NCBI GenBank assembly: GCA_037976565.1
Contig: CP137672.1
Coordinates: 37,233,829 to 37,297,828, forward strand
Direction of reading: 5' to 3'
Source of the DNA: Mesocentrotus franciscanus
Lineage: Eukaryota > Echinodermata > Echinoidea > Camarodonta > Strongylocentrotidae
DNA length: 64,000 bases
In this document: positions 12,308 to 25,800 of the stretch, piece by piece
Position numbering within the stretch: position 1 is the first letter of the stretch
Layout: every line of letters begins with the position of its first letter
The notes under the pieces: model-generated
What the model saw: only the letters and a program-made list of their open reading frames with translations
What the model was told of the DNA's origin: nothing
Databases searched by the model: none
Program-made: the position numbers and the translations under genes

Positions 12308-13798
12308 ATTCTTTCTTTCTTTCTTCTCAGTTTTGTTATTTCATTCTCTGTCATTCTTTCTTTCTCCTTTCTTTCTTCTTCTCCTTCTTCATGTTCCTGT
12401 TCTTGCTATTCTCCTTTTTTCTGAATTCATTTAGCATTGATTCTGATTGATACTCCTTTGAGATGTGTGTTCTACCTTTTTTCTTTTGTGCCAACAATTT
12501 TTTTCTTTTTCAAATCAAGTCTTACCCTCCATGATATCTTATTTCTCTTTCCTTGCAGGTGCATTATGTAATGGTCGTGTGAGATGTCCATGGCATGGTG
12601 CATGTTTCAGTACTAAGACAGGAGATATAGAAGACTTCCCAGGATTGGACAGTGTTCCAAAGTTTGAGGTTGGTTCTATTCTATGTGTATTTATCTCTTA
12701 ATGCAGTAGAGGTGAAGTATGGATGTGTGGGTGTGTAATTGGGTTTTTACAGACATGTATCAATCAAGAAGTGGACATTTTCGCAACAACTTTTATAGCA
12801 ACAATTTTGAAGTTCATTTTTTTGCTTCAGGCCAAAATATTTTCATAATTTCAGTGTCAAGTTTAAGTATTCATGCTAAGCTTTTATTTATTGTGTATTC
12901 CATATTGCAAAAGTAACATTATTAGTCCATTGACTGTCTGATATCTTGTGTAATATGTGTATGCCATTATGATAATATTTGTATGAGGTTGCAAAGTATA
13001 TGTCTAATTTAATTTTTGTAGAATTATTTTAACACTTTCAGAATCGTGCAATTATGCATATTGGCATTATATGCATACATTTTCAAAGCACCTACAAGTT
13101 TAAAATATCCTTTCCTTTTTATGAGTGAAATTACATGTATTAGCAGATTGTTTACTGGTACTATCATCATTGCTTAATTTGAAACCAGCTCCCTTTTTAT
13201 TTCTATTTTGTTCTGTGTTTTGCTTCTTTTCAGGTTAGGATAGATGGAGATAAAGTGATCGTCAGTGGAAACTCAAAGGTAACTACTCTACATGTACAAC
13301 TATTCACTCCAAACAGCCTGATGGGACATGTTTTAATGGTTATTTATTTATACTGGGTGCATTGCATTAGCATTCCATCATTTGATATAAATGTATTGAA
13401 CTGATTAAATTAATTCACCCATGCGAGACTATGGTGCAATCATGGAGACAATATCATTATAAAGATACATATATATAAGCTGGTAGCTCAGTGTTTGGAA
13501 TATGATAAATATCATTGCATAATGCACTTGGTGTGCTACTGACTTTACTAAGTTACATTTACAATACCTGTATTAAATATTTTAACCACGTGAGCATTTT
13601 TTTACACAGATACGATGTAGCATGATACAGCTATATTATTGCCATGTACGTAAATATTGATCTAATACTATTAAATTCCTCCTATATTTGTCTGTCACTC
13701 TGTCTTTCTATTCTATCTCTCTCTCTCTCTCTCTCCATCTCTCCTCTTTCTTTTTCTCTCTCTTCCTATCTTCCTTTCTCTTTCTCTTCTCTTCTCTT

Positions 13799-13836
<38 letters not shown>

Positions 13837-16800
13837 TCTCCTATTTCTTTTCTCTCTCTCTCTCTCTCTTCCTATCTTCCCTTTTCTCTTTCTCTTTCTC
13901 TTTTTCCATCTCTCTCTCTCTCTCTCCATCTCTCCTCTTTCTTTTTCTCTCCTCTCTCTCTCTTCCTATCTTCCCTTTTCTCCCTCTCTTTCTCTTCTCT
14001 TTCCATCTCTCTCTCTCTCTCTCTCCATCTCTCCTCTTTCTTTTTCTCTCCTCTCTCTCTCTTCCTATCTTCCCTTTTCTCTTTCTCTTCTCTTTCCATC
14101 TCTCTCTTTCACTCTTCCTCTCTCCACCTTTCTATTTTTCTCACCCCCTCTCTCTCTCTCTATCTCTCTCTTCTTTTCTCTGCCATCAATCTCTGTAGGA
14201 CTTAGCCTCTCACAAGAGAGTAAAGACAATGTGTACCAGATCACCCGATGATGACAAGACAGTCCTCATTATAGGTGGAGGTGAGTAGAAGGCTTCCTTG
14301 GGATCATCTTGAAGAATTATTATGAGTCTTTATTTGGCAAATCAAAATACAAACGAAAAATGATTTAAAAGAATAAACACAGGAAGTTGTGAAGATTGAT
14401 TTGATCCCTGTAGTGTACCAACAAGTTGTCATGAACTCAAACCCTAAAACATGTGGTTCTTGCATTCTTGATTAGAAATTAAGAGAGTTTGGTTTGGTGT
14501 GCATGCATATATAGGATCCAGAAAGAGTGAAATTGTAATATTTGTTCTATCCATTGCCAACAGGACAGGAGTATAAATACCCGCCTCCTTCCAGAGCATT
14601 AAGCAAATAAAGAGGAATACATTAATGATACAAACTAGACATACCTGGAAGTCATAAGCTATAATAAGTTGTTTGATATTTGTACTCTTTTATTTATCTA
14701 GGAGGACCTTACCCTTATTGGCAAGTGTGTCAACAATCAAGCCCCAGTAAAGTGAGCAGATCTACTCAATGTAGACACATCCATGTTTAATACATGCTCT
14801 AGTCCCCATATGCTGCAATTAATAAACCACATGTTCATGAGAGTTATGTGATCATTATTCATTTATGCATTGACGGTAAATTCTACAATATACAGGTAGA
14901 AGTGTACTTTTCAAGAGGGTAAACAAAACGTGTTCATAAAGCACATCCATCACTTTGGCAGTGATTATTCTAAAAGCACAAAGTTGGACTTCTCCATGTT
15001 TGAAAAATCTGTGGATATTTTGGGGTCAATTGTACACATGCTATCTCTGACTGAACGGGTCAATAGAAATAGCCTTGATATGCAGTATGTAAATTTGTCT
15101 GTGTTTGTCATCTTTTTACATGATTTCATTGAAACAGGTGCAGCATCAGTCACATGTGCGGAAACGTTACGACAAGAAGGGTTCAAAGGTCAGGTTATCG
15201 TAGCAACCAAAGAGAAACATCTTCCTTATGACAGACCCAAACTCAGCAAGGTAATTAAGCTGAACACTAGCAGTTTTATTTTTCAAGGTCAGGAAGAATA
15301 AACAAATGTGAAGGCTCAATGAAGGGGTTAACCACGCCTGATTTCTTTGCAACTTGTAACTGATTTGCAACTGCGCGCAACAAATATGCGTATTCATTGA
15401 GCTACATGTATGTGTAATAAGATACAGGAATGTGAAGCACATTACACTGTTCTTCATCATAAAAAACACTGTGATATACCCTATCATATCTGAACGAAAC
15501 TTAGTACATATATTCAAGATTAGTTAATGGGGGAAATCTACCCATTAATTTGTTATTAATAAAACTAGAAAAAAAATGAGATTAACAGATCAGTGAAAGT
15601 TGAGGAAAATGCAATAAATGATAAGGAAGTATTGACATTGTATAGTTATAATCAATCAGATGCAAATTTGCAACTGTCTGATTTATCTTGTGAGCACCTC
15701 TTCCATTTGCTTTATACTAGAAATTTTATGAATGTGTCGAAACATATACCCAATGAAATATCCAGAGCAAATGTTAAATCAAATATTACCTCCTGAAAGA
15801 CCTGAAAAATGGAAATTCATTAAACCAGACTTTTCTCTTTATTGATGGTTGGAGAATCAGTGGCAATCTTATATCTTGTCTTGAAAAATGTCGACTCAAA
15901 GCATATTGTGGTCGATCATTTCAAGTTTATGAAGTTTCATTAGCTTTTTCCTCTTTCTTAGTCGGGTTGATGTTGTTTATATTTTGTACATTATGGTATA
16001 TACAGCAGCTATTTCGACAACGGTCATTTCATGTAAGTGTCATTCAAAATTTAGAATTGAGATATATATATCTGGCTAAAGGGATCTCCAATGATGGGAA
16101 ATTCAAAATCTCATGTTTACTGCCCTTTATTATAAACATGATAAGAAAGAGTGCTCTTACATTGCAGCATCTATCTAGTAAAACAATTTATTATCATTAA
16201 ATTCCTTTAATGTGTGTAGAACATGGACAAAATATGTGGCTCTAAAAGAGGTCAGGAAAGGCCTGTCAAAATATTAAACTTTTCCATATGCTATTACATC
16301 AGTCAAAATACAATCATCTATCATATTCTAATCTATAAATGCAAAAATATACATTGTATGCAGAAAAGTGTCATTTTTTTCTCTCTTTAAAGTGTGAAGG
16401 CTAACATTTTGGACAATACTCTGTTTGGGATGGTAGGGGTGGTTATTTGATCCAAGCTCCTCATATATTTTGCCTGGGGTGTAGATTCCAATCAAAATGA
16501 TGTTGTGGGAGAGTATGAATTACTTTGTATGATTTATTAATGTAAAGACTGTCTTCTTGTAGATTTCATAATCAATTCAGTTCATGCAAGTCATATGCAT
16601 GATTTTCTATAAAAGATTAAATTAAGTTCATAATTCCAAATTATTCATTGCCCTATTGCTCATAAATGATATTTCATTTATCTCTTGCTGTGTAATGATA
16701 AACCTGTTCATGCAAAACCTCCATGCAGAGGAGATGAAATGAATTTGAAAGTCACCTCTCCTTATTCCTCAAATCACAAAAATTAAAGAGGCCATTTATA

Positions 16801-19800
16801 AGTCCTTGAACATTAATGCCAAGTTTGTCTGTCACGCAAGTCACATCACTAAAATTGCGAGATTTTTTTCAAGAAAAATAGTTTTGCTGGTCATATATCA
16901 TATATATACCGTTTGTTGGTTCATCTGGTTGCCAACTTTTGTAAAGTTCAGTCATATGGGAAGGATGGTTGAAAAGCCAATCCATCATCGTAATACCTTT
17001 ACTAAATAAACAACATATATTTTCTTGAAATACCATGTGAGTCACACAGGAATAGTTGACAACCACTGAATGATCTATAACTGTATTATATGAAAACTAA
17101 TTATACTACCTGACAGGCGATGAACTCCAAACCTGAATCTCTAGCACTCCGGAATGCAGACTTCTTCACCATCTACGACATCAACGTCATGACGGAGAAG
17201 GAAGCCACATCGATAGATACTGTCCTCAACTCAGTCACCTTCCTAGATGGAGAGAACATCTCATTTGACTACCTTGTAATTGCTACGGGCGGCAAGTATG
17301 TCGTTCTCAATAAAAATCTCACTGTCATAGACCGGCTTATGAATACCTTGGTCACACCACCAAAAATTGATTCCAAACCAACCGATTCTTGGCAATTTTT
17401 TGTAAATTATGTAATGTAATTTTTTGTTTGGTCTGTTGTTTGCCTGGTGTCAGTCTCATTGGTGTGACTGGGGTATTAATGGTACTGTGTGATGTATTCA
17501 AATTCGTAAATGTTACTTTGTAGAACCCTTAGAGACGTATGAGCCTGCAACAGTCTTTCTCGCTGAATTACGTGTTTGAGGGTGCAGGAGGCAGTCCCTG
17601 TTTCTTCTTGTCTTTTTCTGCCCGTCCTCTTTATTCTCTCTTTTTCTTGCCATTTGAATGTTGGGCACCGAGTGAGCCATAATCCTTCTCATTTTGCATC
17701 CCTGACAGACCTAGATCACTCAATGTACCAGGGAATGACCTTGATGGAGTATGCTTATTACGAAGTCCTGAAGATGGCAACACCATAGCAGAGAAGGGAC
17801 AGGGAAAGAATGTTGTCATCGTTGGAACTTCATTCATAGGTAAGGGAGAAACTGAGTGCATGAAGAAAGAATAGATGTAAAGATGATAGGGCTGTCATTG
17901 ACAGGCACAAATGACTGTCCAGTGGAGTAAAAACCCTTTACAGATTATTATTCACATAAAGCAGGTGTGGTGTATATACACTACTACAAAGACAAGAACA
18001 CTAGCACTGGTCTTTAATTCCCCACTCAATTCTACTCTCCCTGGTCTTTTGTAGCTCCTGCCTCCAATTAATCTTAAGTAAATCAGGGGCAAACCGCTTT
18101 CCTGTGGAAGGCATTCATTGAAGGAGTTTGAATTGATATCACCTCTGCTCCTCCCGCATTGTCAACCGAAAGAAAGGCAGGTTTCCCTGAGTCTTACTGA
18201 AAATGGAGATCCTGTTGTATCTACCGCTTGACATTCAGTGCTGCTTGTAGGTGTCGTGGTCGAGTGGATACGTCGCCGGACTGTCGATCACAAGGTCCGC
18301 GGTTCGAGTCCCGCCGCGGCACTAATGTCCTTTGGCAAGACATTGATCTACATTTGCCACACTCCACCCAGGTGAAGTAGTAAATGGGGACCTGGTAGGA
18401 ATTTATTCCTTGAAACGCAGAGCGCGTGACAGCTGCACTGCTAAAGCCAGGGTAATTATGCTGCATTATTGTAGAGCGCTTAGAGACTTCTGATAAAGTA
18501 AGTGTTAGGCGCTATATAAGCAAGTATAATTATTATTATTATAGGTGTCTTGTGTAGCAGCCACTCACTTGTTTCTTGAGGCTGGAGGGCACATATGTAT
18601 GTAAGAATATCAAAGTTTGAATTAAAAAGAAGAATCTTGATCTAATCTGAATTCAATACTGTCTAAACATTGATTTCATCTCTTGTTCTTATTTATACCA
18701 GGTATGGAAGTAGCAGCTTACTTATCAGATAAAGCAGCTGGTATCACAGTCATAGGGAGAGGATCAGCTCCATACAAAGCCTCCCTGGGAGAGAAAGTAG
18801 GCATGGCATTACAAAAGGTACGTCATTCCAGCCTGTTTTACTAGAAATGAATCAGTTATGACTTATGAATGATGGTTGTACACCATAATGAAAATTGCTT
18901 CTAACACAAACCAATTTCAACCCGCACCCAACACCTGACCCTTATCCTAACCTGAAGTTCAATTGCAACCCTAAATCCTTGACAAAATAGTTCCAGGAGC
19001 AACTGTTGAAATAATAATTTGTCACATTCAACCTTCCTCATGGCTTTGCCCAAATTATATTGATGGTGGCACATTGCATTTATGTATTTATATCTTATAT
19101 TTCATAGACATCAAGAAAAGGGAAATTGTAGATAAATGTTGTTTTTTTTAATATACAACCTATGTTATTTCATATTTATGAAAGAAAATATAAAATAAAA
19201 GGAGACTTTCGGATTTACTACATATGCGTGCCATGTTTTAATGTTCATTGTCTCATCTCCTCCCAGCTTGCTGAATCAAAAGGAGTCAGGTTTGTGATGG
19301 ATAGCGGTGTGTCAGAGTTCAAAGGTGAAGACGGCAAGCTCAAGAAGGTCATCCTGAAGAATGGCCAGATGATAGCTGCGGAGGTCTGTGTCCTCGGAGT
19401 AGGTGTTACCCCAGCAACGGACTTCCTGAGTGATAGTGGTTTGAAGATGACAGATCATGGAGCAGTGTGTGTAGACAAGGTAGGTTATATCATGGATTGA
19501 TTGATGGAGGAAGAGTAATTGCCGTTGAAAATACATAGTTCTTACAGGCTTCTTACAGGCAGCCGACCCAGGATACAATGTAGATTGTATCATATATATA
19601 TCCTTTGGCAACAATTGCCCCACAGGCAATTTCCTGCACTAGTCAAATTCCTAACTTCATCCCATGACACATCACTAAACTTCACTCAAACCCTAACCCA
19701 ATATCTTCTACAAAATAAAGTTTGGAGCAAATTGTTGAGAGCACAAATGTCGGATCTCCTAGCGATCGTAGGGTAGCTGTAGTTTTCATTCTAGGGTCAA

Positions 19801-22800
19801 AGGTTATTAGTTCAGAGTACCATTGTTCTAGAATCTGAAAAAAGTCCTTATAACTTAATCCCTGTCCCCTTTTCTTATTCTAATCTTAATTGCTACTTCT
19901 CCATCTATTTGATCTGATACAGTACATGAAGACCAACAAGTCTAACATCTATGCAGCTGGAGACATAGCATCGTTTCCTTTAGCAATGGCTGAGAACAGA
20001 GAGGTCAACATAGGTCACTGGCAAATAGCTCATGGACATGGTAACGTTGCATCTTATTTTGTTAGTTCTTACTTCATAGCATAGTCGCAAACATTTCCTG
20101 CAAGTGATGCAGTTCAGTAAACAAATGCACCACCATTTGATACGTGTGAATATTATAATGACCTATTTTAAATTTCTGAGCATAAATACTAGTTATGATG
20201 ATTAAAGGTGTGAATTATTTTACTGCAAATGTTGCACTTTTTAGAAATGTTTGCTGCTATGAGATGTGTTATTGACATTGTTTGTTTACCCCTCTGCTGT
20301 TGCTTTCAGGAGTATTTTATATATCTTGCCTGCCCTTTAATTGCCCTTTTGATTCTGTCAATTTTTTTCCCCTGCATTCTTCATGCCTTTTATTTGTTTG
20401 TTTTTGATACACTTGTACTTACATTGATTTATGTTCTTTATTCTTTATTCTTGTTGTTCTTTGAGGTTCTTTGTTTACTGTTTGCATTTCCATCATTCCA
20501 AACAGCCTACATGTTTGATCACTTGATTAACAAAAATACTTTTTGTTTCATTTTCCTCTTTCTATAAAGATGCTATGTCCCTTGTACAGCCAACATCAAA
20601 TTCCGTAGAACTTTGCAGGAATTATGAATATGTCATGTATGTCCTATCTGTGAAATTTAAACATTAACAGTGTCCTAGTAGTCAAATTATGCAAGGAAAT
20701 CTGTTTACCTTCTAGACTTTACTGTCAGACACTATTGAGTGACTGACTGACATCTTTTTTTCTTTGGTAATAACGTACATAAAATGAGCTGTAATAGGTA
20801 CATGAGCATTTGTCTACATCAATAACCCACTACTTTTAATGGCCAAAATTAAACTGATTGAATCTTTGTGCAGCACAAAACGTACGACCATTCGGTAAAA
20901 GGGTCTGAAAATCAGACTATTACTTAGGTGATTGCAATCACGTAAGTCGATTTGACAACTAATGGTCTTTATTTTCCCACTAAAAGCCATTTTCAAGCCC
21001 TTTTGTTTTGAGGGAAGTTCTACATTAGTATTGTCTTTCAAATTCCGTTGGAATTTAACCTTTTCATTATTTTGGCCTGCATATGGGACATCGTACCTTC
21101 AAGGGGATGGGCAGGGGTGATTACCCTCTTTGTTTGGTTGTTGCTTTTATCTTGGATTAGTTTGACTTGTGAGTTGTGATTGTTTTGTTATACTCTTTAG
21201 GCAGACACTGAAAATTTGACCAGACCCAAGGACTTTTTATCGTTATTTATTCCATTTTTATTTTTTTAAATTTTTTATCGAAAATGAAACGATTTTGTAC
21301 TTGCTGCCTAAAAAGTTTGACCATGCATGTTTTGCATTATTGAACTACCAGTCTACCAGTTCCTTTTACAGAAATGTTGTCACTTATTTATTTCTACTCT
21401 AATATCATACAACCATTTGTTTCAATCTTATTCAGTAGTAAAACATTCAATTTCTCCAATCAACCCTTTAATTTCCATTCCCCATTCATTTGCTTATTAC
21501 ATCACTAAAGCAATTCTCATTTCACTCCTCATTCAATCAATAAATCACCAATCAAATGCTCATACAATTTTTAATTTTAACTCCTCATCCTCTTTCAATC
21601 ATTATCAATATTCTCTGTTCAATCATTGATTAAATCCCTTATTTTTACTCGTCAGTCAGTCAATCAATGAATCATTAATATTCATTCAAATGTTCATTGA
21701 TTCATTCAATTAATGAATTACCGATAATCATAACATTTTTCATTCATTCATTTTCACTCCTCAATCAATCGTAACAGTCTTCATTCATTCATTCATTTTC
21801 TAGTACAATTACCCCCAGAAATCCCCCTCCCATGAAAAAATAATTCTGCTCATGTTGCAACCTACTTATTTTCAGGGTGGACTTACCCTTTAATGAACAG
21901 GGGGTAATTTTCGGGGCTAATTTTCCGGGGTGAGCGTTAATTTTCCAAGGGGGGTAATTGTCCTTGGGGAAGTAAAAGTAATTGGTTGGGGGTGGGGTTA
22001 TTGTCCAGGGGGTAATTGTACTAGAAAATGAATGAATGGGTAGGGGGAGGGGGCTATTTTGCTTGGGTGTTATTGTCCTGATACGAATCATAACTATCCT
22101 CATTCATTCATTTTCACTCCTCATTCAATCAATCATACCATTCTTCATTCATTCATTTTCACTCCTGCATTCAACCAATCATACCATTCTTCATTCATTC
22201 ATTTTCACTCCTCATTCAACCAATCATACCATTCTGCATTCATTCATTTTCACTCCTCATTCAATCAATCATACCATTCTTCATTCATTCATTTTCACTC
22301 CTCATTCAATCAATCATACCATTCTTCATTCATTCATTTTTACTCCTCAATCATTATCATACCATTCTTCATTCATTCATTTTCACTCCTCATTCAATCA
22401 ATCATTCCATTCTTTATTCATTCATTTTCACTCCTCATTCAATCAATCATACTATTCTTCATTCATTCATTTTTACTCCTCAATCATTATCATACCATTC
22501 TTCATTCATTCATTTTCACTCCTCATTCAATCAATCATACCATTCTTCATTCATTCATTTTTACTCCTCAATCATTTTCATACCATTCTTCATTCATTCA
22601 TTTTCACTCCTCATTCAATCAATCATACCATCCTTCATTCATTCATTTTCACTCCTCATTCAATCAATCATACCATCCTTCATTCATTCATTTTCACTCC
22701 TCATTCAATCAATCATACCATTCTTCATTCATTCATTTTCACTCCTCATTCAATCAAGACAATCATTCCATCGAAATTCATGATACTATGATCTCATACA

Positions 22801-25800
22801 TGTACGTACCAACATACAACAATCATAAAAAATAACAAAATCAGATTCATTTACTTCATATTTAACACTGAAAAATATATTTTTATTCAAAATTATTGTG
22901 ACATGCAAGAGGTAGTACTTTTTACATTTTAGTACCATTACTACAGTAAAATAATTCAGCTTCTGGCTTACTTTCAAGTCCCTTCACTTCTGTAACTGAG
23001 GCACAAAGGTAAAGAAATAATCTTAGTTACTGAAGGCTATATTTCTCGACATGCATGGATAAATATCAAAATCTACAACCCATTTAATAAACTTTCTCTG
23101 AAGTGAATGTGTGCCCAGTAACTTGCAATAAGTAATTTCCATGTTTAAGTATGAAGGCAAGATGAAATGAAATTAAGTAACGCAGAATTAACAAAATATC
23201 CCCACGATTGATTAACGGTAATTGGCAAGACGAAATTTAACAACATCATTCGTTTGAAATATAAGATGATAAGATCATGAGAACTACCTAACATAGTTAT
23301 ATTGTTTTTAAGTACCCCTGTAATTTTAACAAGAAATAACTTTCAGAAACCTTCCGCTCTATCATTTTCGAAAAAATATTATAGTATACGCTGTACAAAG
23401 AAAGTTTTAAAAAATAAAAAAATAACGGAAACAGAATTATAATTGTCTTTCGGCAATGGCAAGAAAATTATGTGGTAATGGCAAGAAATTACCGAACATA
23501 ACAAAAGTTTTTTCAAAATGGCAGTGATTCAGATTTGCAAACATAAAATATCATCAATGGACTTATGGACATGGCAATTATTAAAACCTATCATTACCAC
23601 AATAGCATGAATAATTCCAAGAAAAAGTCACTCCATGGTCGTCCAAAAATAGCATTAATAAATCCTTGACATTTGAATGCAATAAAAGGCACCGAGATAT
23701 ATCACAGTTGAAATATGTCCATTTTGCAAGAATAAATGTGCGAGATCACAAGATAAAAGTGCAGAATATCTTCAATGATTATGTTCAAAACACATAAACC
23801 AAATCTATGAATAATCCTCATAAATGTTGTGAAGTACCAGTTCTGAATGGTAACAGATTCATGATGTCTTTTCGAAAATCTCGGAGCCAATACTGTCCAG
23901 TTCATCGTAGATGTCGAGCACTTCACTGACCGCGCACCACGCCGACTCTTCCTTTAGGCAACACCTGATGGACTTTGTTGTGAGAGGGAGCAGCAGCCGT
24001 GCCACGCTTGTATTACTAATCCCCCGATCGGATAGACCCGGTACAATCTCCAAGAGCCGCTTCCGTAGCGAAACTATAGTCGTTGATTCAAGCTCCTCTT
24101 GTGCGACGCATTGGAGACGGCCTTCCCCAAACTTAGCAGTCCTGATGAGGTCCGTAACGAAATCTGTGACGATGCCTTCGAGCTCAGGAAATTGTTTGCG
24201 AAGTGGTTGCCGGTGATGGGGTCTGCGAGGAAGCAAATCGCTCAGAATCTCACGGATGCGTGGAGACGGGAATGGGTCGTCACTGGCGATCTCGGCTTGG
24301 CAGCTACGCGTCGGAGGTGGCGGTGGAATAGGAGAAGGCCAGGGCTCCGATGAGCAAGTGACGGGTCGACAAGGAGTCGAAGTGATGATGGGAACTTCCT
24401 CGTCGGCAGCAGCTGCGATGTCATTGTTGTTGATGTCGACGTGTCCTTCGGAAGGATACATTGGTTGTCGCTCTGGATTCATGAAGCAGCTGAACGGCAT
24501 TAGGACTCTACCTGCTCCAGCTCCAACACTGGCACCAGGCACGCTCGGTTGAACGAAGGGGGATGCCAGAATCTGCGGTGGTGGGTAGAGAGATGGGGCG
24601 GGCGGCATCGGAGAACACAAGTTGTTGTTCACATCGAGGTACGCTTGCTGACGTGACGGTGCTGCAAACCCAGGATAGTCACTCACTCCGTCATGGGCCC
24701 GTATGAAGCTGATCGGTGCCCCCCGTCTGGACTCAACAACTGGCCAACAGACCTCGGGTAAGGGTGGACTAACCCACGGAGACAACGGGGGAGGTGGGCG
24801 TTCATCCATCGCCTGGCGAGCGGGTAGCCTTGATGTTCAGCGTCGAAGAGACAGCTGATATCCCAGTCGTAGCTGTTGAACCCGGTCTCACGGCAGCACT
24901 GCCTTGGAGCGTAGCCATAAGAGATGGGTGGTAGGTGGTTGGTAGTTGTGTTCACGGCTCCAAACTCAGAGCTCACGGAAGTCATGGTGAAAGCTGGCAA
25001 ATACAGTGAAACAATGGAACTTGACGAGTTTAACCCCAGAAGAAGAATTGAGCGTAGTATCTGAATGAACAATAATGATTGTAAGGATAATCCTCTGATT
25101 TTATCCTTATTTAATGCCCATTATCCAGCGTGCGTAAAGCCATAGACAACAATAATGTAAACATACACACGTGGACACACTGACCTCGTGCCTGGATCGC
25201 CCACGCAAACAAACTTCCTGATTGGTTGACTGCAAACATCGCCTGAGATGATTGGCTAGATCACATAACATGACTCCTGATTGAAGTTTCACCTCGATGC
25301 TTGTCAATCATTCGGCCATTGCGGACCGAACTTTCCCACATTGGCTGGCAATATAAACAATAGTCCCCTTCCCCAATCAAGACACCCAATAAAGATAATC
25401 CTTCAGACAATGAAGCGCGAAGAATAGTGCGAAGCCGAAAAGAGAACGATTTGGAGAGTCGGTTAGATCAAAGCAGGCGGCGTGTTCATAATGTCTTAGA
25501 ATTCAGTGAATGCAGACATTTTTAAACTCTCCCAATTTACTCCTTGGTGGGTCACTTACATTGTTTATGTTCATGGAGGTTTTTGTGAATAGGCGGATTA
25601 AGCACAAGGTGGTGACAGAAATCGTGATCCTTGTTTCTTTTCTTTTCACGAACAACAACGATGGAAACGTAGATTTACGATCTTTTGATAGGTCATAATG
25701 ATCAGAGTGAAATGTGTGAAGATGCAGTAATTGCTCTTTGAAAGTAAACATTCAATCTGGCCACACATACATTTATTATTTCTCCCCCTCTCTCTCTCTC

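Noticed and set aside
13644..14251. Leu/Ser-rich frames of ~185 residues and Arg/Glu-rich frames opposite
   Set aside because: They come from the CT-rich tract of intron 5; only 14199-14280 is an exon, in the frame fixed by neighbouring exons.
20229..20567. Hydrophobic 112-residue frame just after exon 12
   Set aside because: T-rich intron sequence gives Phe/Leu runs; no signal-peptide-like start context or splice continuity.
22036..22835. Two ~255-residue frames rich in HSFIFTPHS
   Set aside because: The 45-bp satellite keeps all frames open because its period is a multiple of three; frame overlap and repetition rule out a protein.
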